64,000 nucleotides of DNA from Rhizaria sp. SCN 62-66 (Eukaryota > Rhizaria, unplaced): the NCBI GenBank assembly GCA_001724265.1, contig MEDY01000013.1, positions 82,383-146,382 of the forward strand, given 5' to 3'. Below are positions 58,532 through 64,000 of the stretch, in pieces. The stretch's first letter is position 1; each line of letters opens with the position of its first letter. The position numbers were made by a program, and so were the translations under genes. Below the pieces are notes generated by a model. That model had not been told where the DNA came from. It worked only from the letters and a program-made list of their open reading frames with translations, and did no database searches.

Positions 58532-59779
58532 TCAGCGCCATGTCACATTGTTTTGCGCTTCCAACGCGCCCTGCATCTCGCTCACAGTCACCAGCGCATC
58601 CCCTTCAAATCCGCTTAGCCCCGTGACAGCGCTGCTATAGCCCGTCACAGCCCGGGTCCCTGCCCCAGCTCCAAAGTAGCCTGTGCTCATAGCAAGGCCA
58701 GCGCGCGCGTGACGATCCTGCATCGCCCGCGCCAGCGACGCGCCCTGCACTCGCGCAGCCACTGCGGCCACATCAGTCACCTCGGTGATATTGCGGCTGT
58801 TATGACTCTTGTGACCGCGATCACCTTCAGTGGTGTTCTGACTGTGTGCGTGTGCGTGTTCGATGCGGCGAGCAGTAGCGTCGTCGTGTACGTGCGCGAG
58901 CGCTGTCAACGCAGCTGCGAGGTCTGCCCCCGTCACGAACCCAGCACCAGCGCCCGCAGCAGCAGCGGCAACGGCGGCAGATGCGGATGCCAGCGCTGCT
59001 GCAGAGGTGGACTTGTGCGGAAGCTGTGGGCCGAGCGAGCGCACAGCGGCGACGGCGGAAGCAGCGTGTGCGCGTGATAGCGCACTGCCTGGAGGCGCGC
59101 ACAGTGGCAGCAAGCCAGTCGCGGTCGCAGTGAAAGAAGCTGATCCTGAAGCAGATGATCCTGAAGCAGATGATCCTGCCATAGCGCGGAGGCCTGAAGC
59201 AGGGGCAGAGAGCGCAAGAACTGACACATCGGGGTTGCGGCACAGCAGCGCAGGTGGAGGCAGCTCCGCAAGCGCGGCTGCTGCTGTGAGAGCTGCAGCG
59301 TCAGCGCTAGTGGATGAGCCAGACACAGATACAGCAGTAGAAACAGACACGATGTGTTTAGTGTAGCGACTATCGCAGGGAGTCAATAGAGGGTCGATAA
59401 ACCCGCACGACGGGTGCTCGGCGGCAAACGCGCGGAGAGCGCGGCGGTCGATCAGCGGGACGTGCGTGAAAGACAAGGAACCGAGCATATACATGTAGTA
59501 GGCAATGACCAGCGTGAAGTCACGGAGCGGGAGCGCGACGTCCGATGCGTGGCTCACGCGAACAAAAGAGGCTGGACCGGAGATGTTAGCGGCGTTGTGG
59601 TACGACGCCAGCGACGCAAGGTCCCAGCGCTCAGTCTCTGGGATGACGGGGCCGAATATGTACGCCAGAGCAGCCCGCAAGCCGGCGTCGTCAAGGACGG
59701 AGTTGTGTGCGAACATGGTGAACGACTACGCCGCCAGCATGGCGTAGTCCTCGCGAAACAGCGTAGAAACCGTCTCCAT
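58532..59779 (-). CDS. Unknown Ala/Ser/His-rich protein, likely UAG near its N-terminus
   Basis: The frame ends in TGA at 58532. With TAG as sense it begins at ATG 59779 (METVSTLFREDYAMLAA-TAG-SFTMFAHNSV), with TAA in frame upstream, giving 415 residues. With TAG as stop, the start would be ATG 59716 and the protein 394 residues; this is the least certain of the nine sites. The first 130 residues look globular (ALAYIFGPVIPETERWDL, FTLVIAYYMYMLGSLSF), followed by Ala/Ser-rich sequence and a segment like a degenerate helix-loop-helix (GADLAAALTALAHVHDD). No family was recognised. Confidence 0.65.
59726..59728 (-). other. Probable in-frame TAG (sense) codon near a start
   Basis: TAG at codon 18 if the upstream ATG at 59779 is used. 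An ATG four codons after it could serve instead, so this site supports the reassignment only weakly. Confidence 0.5.
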
Positions 59780-60171
59780 AATACAACAGAGTTATTTCTT
59801 TCGAATACACCAAGTATATCTCTATAACGCAAAAGGCTAGAGTAGTAAATCAAATTTAGACAACGGCAGTCGGTGGCTGGAGACGTTGGCATCGGAGCTG
59901 TAACGGTCACCGTGGCCTATGGAGCATCTAAAAGTCATTCATACTCGCCCAATTATCCGTCGTTGATATAACACGTACTTTGATCGAATTATAATTGCTT
60001 ACATTAATATTTATCCTTTATTAAATCTCTTGAATTCTAGGTTTAGGCCTCCCAGTCGCCCCAGCTGCATCTGGGTGAGGATTCGAACGAACACCGACCG
60101 CACGCGTCTCTCGTCGCCGCTGCCCGGGCTCCCAACCCCAGCCGTTGCTCTTTATTCGGCGTTTCCCCGCA
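59780..60171. other. Divergent promoter region upstream of the FAM184-like gene
   Basis: 392 bases, AT-rich in the middle and GC-rich near the plus-strand ATG. A GTTCGAATCC word on the minus strand near 60080 looks like a tRNA T-loop but has no pairing arms around it. No gene is called. Confidence 0.5.
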
Positions 60172-63100
60172 ATGAGCGCAACCGCCCGCGGCCCTGGTGC
60201 TCCTGCACCCGCCGCCGGTGGCGCGTCCGGCGCGTCCGGCGCTCCCTTAGCGTCTGCCTCACTGCTCCACAAGATGTCTAAGAAAATCGCCCAACTGACC
60301 AAGGTTGTACACTTGCTCAACACCAAGGCTGACGAGCACGAGTACACGCTGCAGTGCGTGCACGCGCAGCATGACGCTGAGCTCGACGCTGTCGTCCGCG
60401 ACGCCAACACGCGTCTCTCCCAGCTCCGTTCTCGCCTGCAGTCCTACGCCGCGCGCGCCGACTCTGCTGCGGCGGCCGCGGGTGGGACGGCGGCCGACGT
60501 CGCGTCTCTGCGCGAGCTGCTCGACAAGACGCGCGCGCGCCACGAGGAAGAGAAGGCCGCCACTCTGCGCGAGCTGGCGGAGGTCCGTAAGCTCGCAGCC
60601 GACCGTGAGCGTGAACTCACAGCAGGCGCAGAACGCGCAGCGCTGACTCTCAAGGGCGAAGTCGACGCCGCACGCGCGCAGTTTGCCGCCCGCCTTGCCT
60701 CGCTCCAACGCCTGGCCGAGGGCATGCAGAGCGACCACACGGCCGCGTTAGAGCGAGCACGCGTTCAGCATAGCGCAGACGCCGCCAAGGACGCGGCCCG
60801 CGCGCGCGACGAGGGGGGCGCCGAGGCGCGGCGTGAGGCCGAAGCCGCGATGCAATCGCTCCGCGACGAAGCCGCCGCCGCGCGCGCCGCGCAGGCCGCC
60901 GCGGCCGACGCGCAGAGGGCCGCCGCCGAGGCCGACGCGGCGGGAGCGCAATGGCGTGCGCGTATGGACTCCGAGCGCGCGCGTGCTGCCCGGGCCGAGA
61001 GCGCGCTGGACTCACTGCGTAACGACCACGAGTCTGCGCTGCGGGCGCTGCAGCAAAGCCTCGCGGCGGACGCCTCGGCCGCGGCCAGCAAGGCGCAGGC
61101 GGCCACGGCGCGCGCCGCGGAGGCCGAGGAGGCCCTGCGGGCGGCGCGGGCCGAGCTGGCGCAGGTCTCAGCGCAGCGCGACCGCTTACAGTCGGCGACG
61201 GGCGCAAACGCACACGAGTTCGAGAAGACTCGGCTCGCGCTCGAGGCGCAGACGCTGACGCTGCGCGGACAGGTCGAGGTCGCGGCGAAGCGCGCGCAGG
61301 AGCAGGAGGCCGCGATCACGCGGCTGCTCACTGAGCGCGACGCCGCGCGCGCCGAGGCTGAGGCCGCGGGGGGCAAAGCGCGCACCGCGGCGGCCGAAGC
61401 AGCGGACGCCCTCGCCGCGGCCCGCGCGCGCGCCGCGACGGCCGAGAGCGAGCTCGAGCGCGCGCGTGCCGCCGCCAGCGAAGGCAGCGCCGCGGCGGGC
61501 GACGCCAAGGCGCGTATCCGCGACTTGCGCGAGGCTCTGTCCGCGGAGCAGACGCGCGCCGCCAGCCAGCGCGACGCCGCCGAGGCCGCAGGCAAGCGTG
61601 CTGTGACAGCCGAGACTGCGCTGGGCGAGCGGTCCGCGCAGCTGGCCGAGGCCGAGCAGACGCTCGAGCGCGAGCGACGGAAGGCCAAGGACCTCAAGAA
61701 GAAGCTTGACGCGGCGACGGGCGATCGCGCCGCCGGCGCAGAGGCCGCCGCGCAGGAGCGGGACGCCGCGCAGCTGGAGCGCGACCAGTGGCGCCGCACC
61801 GCGGAAGAGCGCGCCACAGCGCTCGCCGCGGCTGAGAAGGCCGCCGCGGCCGCACGAGAGCGCGCGGATGCGCTGGCCGCTGAGCTGGCCGCCGCACAGA
61901 CGGCCGCTGCGGAGGCACAGGCTGCAGCGAGCGCGGCGGCCGCGAGCGCGCAGAGCGGCACCGCCAAGGCAAGCGAGGAGCGCGCCCAGCTCGAGCGCGA
62001 GCGCGCCGCAGCTGCGTCTGCGCTTGCGGCGGCCGAGCGCGCCCGCGCAGCCGCAGATGCCGATCTCACCGCCGTGCGCGCCGCGCTGGCCAGGGTTGAA
62101 CAGGACCGCGCCGCCGCCGAGGCCGCACTGGCCGCACACGACGCGACTGCGGGCGACGAGGTCGCGCAGGCGCGCGCGGCGCTGGCGGACGAGAAGGACC
62201 GCGCCGCACGCACGCTCGCCGCCGCCAAGGCTGCGCACGAGGCGGCGCTGGAGCGCGCCCGGACCGAGGCCGCGGCCGCACTCGCGCGCACCCGCGGCGA
62301 CGCTGAGGGCGAGAAGGCCGAGCTCGCGGCGCGAGCTGCACGGGAGCACGAGGCCGCGCTAGTGCAGCAGCAGCGGCTCGCGGCGGCCGAGGCTGCAGCG
62401 GCAGCGGAGAAGGCGCGCGCGAACGCGGCCGAGCAGCGTGCCTCTGGCGCTGAGGCCGAGCGCGAGCGGTTACTTACGGAGAAAGCTGCCGCGGACAAGG
62501 CGCACACGGCGGCGCTCGCGGCTGCAGCGGAGCAAGCGCGCGCCGCGGCCGAGGCTGCGGCGGCTGAGCTCGCCAAAGCACAGGGCGCATCTTCCACAGC
62601 GCTCTCTGACGCGCAGCGCGCTGCTGGTGTGGAGCTCGCGCGGATGCGTGCCGAGGCCGAGGCGGACGCGAGGGCGCGTGAGAGCGCGGCGCGCGCTGCC
62701 GGTGCGCAAGAGGCTCAGAGCGCGGCCGCCGCGGCCGCTGCGCAGGCCGCGGCCAGGACAGAGCGCGCCGCAGCGGCCGCGGCCGCCGAGCTCAAGGCCG
62801 CCCTCGCGCGCGCTGAGGCCGCGCAGCAGAGCGCCGAGAAGCGTGCGCAGAGCAAGACCGAGGAAGCGGACGCGCTGCAGACGCAAGTGCAGCGCATGAC
62901 CGCCGCGATGCGCGACGCTGCCGAGGCCGCGGCGGCCGCGCTCGCGCGGGGCCGCGGCGACTGGGAACAGGAGCGCGCCGAGCTGCTGCGGCTGCAGAAG
63001 GCCGAGAGCGAGGCACTCGCAGTCGACAGCGCACAGCGCACTGCGACGGTGCAGATGGAGCTTGACCGGCTCTCGCAGGAGTGGGCCGCTGCGCGCGCCG

Positions 63101-63495
63101 AGCTCGAGGCTGCGTTGCGTGAGGCGCAAGAGCTGTACGCGCGCCGCGAGTCGCGCGCGGAAGACATTGCCGCCATCGCACGGCTCAAGGCTGAAGCGTT
63201 CGCGCTTGAGCAGCAACGCGCGAAGGCGCTTGAGGACCTTAAGTTCTACAAGCTCGAGCTGCTGAACCGCGAGGAGAACTTCAACAAGAACTTCTCTGGT
63301 GGCGTGCGCCCGTCGATCGGGCTCGTCAACCCACTTACGACGGCGGGCGCTGCTGGCACCGCTGCCGGTGGTGGCGCCAAGAAGGGCGGTGCGGCCGGCG
63401 GTGTCGGTTACCAGGGCCAGTTCGGCGTCGGTGGAGCGCAGATGGTTGTTGCCGCGCCCGGAGCGCCACCCTTCGGCGCGCCGAAGAAGCGCTGA
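60172..63495 (+). CDS. FAM184-like long coiled-coil protein
   Basis: ATG 60172 (MSATARGPGAPAPAAGG) to TGA 63495, 1107 residues in one exon. The N-terminal signature MSKKIAQLTKVVHLLNTK at residues 35-52, followed by ADEHEYTLQ, matches the start of the FAM184 family. The C-terminal block (ESRAEDIAAIARLKAEA, then LKFYKLELLNREENFNKN and GLVNPLTT) matches the FAM184 end block (SKPEDI, KFYQLELVNRE-NFNK, VINPL). Everything between is an almost pure Ala/Glu/Arg/Lys coiled coil, more Ala-rich than animal homologues because of the high GC. It ends in a Gly/Ala-rich tail with PKKR. FAM184 function is poorly known; presence in flagellates suggests a ciliary or cytoskeletal role. No in-frame TAG. Confidence 0.88.
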   Translation: MSATARGPGAPAPAAGGASGASGAPLASASLLHKMSKKIAQLTKVVHLLNTKADEHEYTLQCVHAQHDAELDAVVRDANTRLSQLRSRLQSYAARADSAAAAAGGTAADVASLRELLDKTRARHEEEKAATLRELAEVRKLAADRERELTAGAERAALTLKGEVDAARAQFAARLASLQRLAEGMQSDHTAALERARVQHSADAAKDAARARDEGGAEARREAEAAMQSLRDEAAAARAAQAAAADAQRAAAEADAAGAQWRARMDSERARAARAESALDSLRNDHESALRALQQSLAADASAAASKAQAATARAAEAEEALRAARAELAQVSAQRDRLQSATGANAHEFEKTRLALEAQTLTLRGQVEVAAKRAQEQEAAITRLLTERDAARAEAEAAGGKARTAAAEAADALAAARARAATAESELERARAAASEGSAAAGDAKARIRDLREALSAEQTRAASQRDAAEAAGKRAVTAETALGERSAQLAEAEQTLERERRKAKDLKKKLDAATGDRAAGAEAAAQERDAAQLERDQWRRTAEERATALAAAEKAAAAARERADALAAELAAAQTAAAEAQAAASAAAASAQSGTAKASEERAQLERERAAAASALAAAERARAAADADLTAVRAALARVEQDRAAAEAALAAHDATAGDEVAQARAALADEKDRAARTLAAAKAAHEAALERARTEAAAALARTRGDAEGEKAELAARAAREHEAALVQQQRLAAAEAAAAAEKARANAAEQRASGAEAERERLLTEKAAADKAHTAALAAAAEQARAAAEAAAAELAKAQGASSTALSDAQRAAGVELARMRAEAEADARARESAARAAGAQEAQSAAAAAAAQAAARTERAAAAAAAELKAALARAEAAQQSAEKRAQSKTEEADALQTQVQRMTAAMRDAAEAAAAALARGRGDWEQERAELLRLQKAESEALAVDSAQRTATVQMELDRLSQEWAAARAELEAALREAQELYARRESRAEDIAAIARLKAEAFALEQQRAKALEDLKFYKLELLNREENFNKNFSGGVRPSIGLVNPLTTAGAAGTAAGGGAKKGGAAGGVGYQGQFGVGGAQMVVAAPGAPPFGAPKKR

Positions 63496-63713
63496 AGAAG
63501 TGCTTTAGCGTTGACAACCAAGAGTCTTCGCTGCTCTGTTACTTATTATTATAAAACTATATGCGTTACTTTAGCTTGTGCATACAGGGCCAAGAGCTTT
63601 TTTGTAGCAATCAATAAATTCTAATTGTATTAATTTAGTAAGCTTACAATGTAACTCTGGAAATCGGTATAATTGAAATAACAACTGTTAAAACTCTTAC
63701 TATCTACTGTAAC

Positions 63714-63929
63714 TTACCATGCTTCGTCAGCAGGGCCATACGCTGACAAGTCGTCACTTGCCGCTGCAGCCGCGGCCACCGCAGTGCCAAAATAGCTCTC
63801 ATACGCGTTGCCAGGTCCCGCACCATCGCCAGACGCCCACAAGTCAGCGCCCTCAGCTTCTGCCTCAACATCAGCGTCAGCATAGATGTCGGCGTCAGCA
63901 CCATACATGTAACCCCTATGTAGCGTCAA
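63714..63929 (-). CDS. Terminal exon of an unknown gene running in from the right edge
   Basis: Open minus frame ending in TAA at 63714, coding MYGADADIYADADVEAEA and then an Ala-rich end (DDLSAYGPADEAW). A T-rich stretch ending in TAG just before 63929 looks like a 3' splice site, so this is probably a last exon whose upstream part lies beyond base 64000. Two alternatives: it starts at the internal ATG near 63905, or the TAG at 63930 is read through, since the frame upstream is open to about the window edge. The stop overlaps a GTAAGT word, so a further 3' exon cannot be excluded. Acidic Asp/Glu/Ala composition; no family recognised. Confidence 0.5.
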   Translation of the reverse strand: MTLHRGYMYGADADIYADADVEAEAEGADLWASGDGAGPGNAYESYFGTAVAAAAAASDDLSAYGPADEAW

Positions 63930-64000
63930 CTAAAAAACGCCAAAAACGCAGTTTTCGGCAGGTAACTTCCACAATAGAAATCTCTGTGAAATAATCGTCA

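Noticed and set aside
29699-59779. Pseudogenes or sequencing errors as the cause of the in-frame TAGs
   Set aside because: Decay or random error would also create TAA, TGA and frameshifts. All nine interruptions are TAG, the frames are otherwise intact over thousands of bases, and several independent genes are affected.
60060-60100. tRNA T-loop-like word GTTCGAATCC on the minus strand
   Set aside because: The flanking bases cannot form the T stem or acceptor stem, and no anticodon arm is found at the right spacing.
60765-62597. A 610-codon minus ORF opposite the FAM184-like gene
   Set aside because: It is a Ser/Ala/Arg shadow of Ala/Glu/Arg codons; the plus strand carries the FAM184 motifs at both ends.

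Overview
The window is nuclear DNA of a eukaryotic microbe, probably a flagellated or ciliated protist. Coding DNA is very GC-rich, while introns (103-318 nt) and intergenic spacers are AT-rich. The 14 introns seen here mostly begin GTACGT and end YAG. Proteins carry long Ala, Gly, Asn, Thr, Gln and His-Gly low-complexity inserts. Several products are typical of flagellates (a FAM184-like coiled coil, an LRR plus giant coiled coil, a MORN-like protein). The species cannot be named from the sequence.

The main result is that UAG behaves as a sense codon. Nine in-frame TAG codons interrupt six otherwise open reading frames at 4663, 4486, 4069 (F-box gene), 16126 (OXLD1-like gene), 31403, 45894, 57219, 57015 and 59726. 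The frame resumes at once with the same composition after each. No gene here ends in TAG: nine annotated genes end in TGA and six in TAA. Under the standard code the six genes would look like strings of truncated ORFs. A glutamine (or glutamate) meaning fits the contexts best; the OXLD1-like protein is the only aligned family that informs the choice.

Layout, left to right: F-box protein (minus, runs off the left edge; 1-4776); purple acid phosphatase (plus, 4 exons; 5543-8181); a 2.3 kb spacer with one doubtful ORF; TIG/IPT-domain membrane protein with a His-Gly tail (minus; 10517-14974); OXLD1-like small Cys protein (minus; 16051-16326); ALG12 mannosyltransferase (minus; 16543-19488); C69 dipeptidase/secernin-type protein (minus, with a GC-AG intron; 19775-22831); VPS10/sortilin receptor (plus, 5 exons; 23802-27565); UBC4/UBE2D-type E2 (minus, two 24-nt exons; 28339-29311); a 3684-residue protein of unknown function (plus; 29699-40872); MORN-like 1826-residue protein (minus; 41139-46619); LRR-coiled-coil protein (minus; 47769-54380); YOS1/IER3IP1 (plus; 54784-55311); unknown charged protein with two UAGs (minus; 55671-58172); unknown protein (minus; 58532-59779); FAM184-like coiled coil (plus; 60172-63495); and a terminal exon at the right edge (minus).

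The genes are not an operon. Shared themes are the secretory pathway (ALG12, VPS10, YOS1, C69, acid phosphatase, TIG receptor), ubiquitin (F-box, E2) and probably the cilium/cytoskeleton. No tRNA, rRNA, transposon or CRISPR was recognised.
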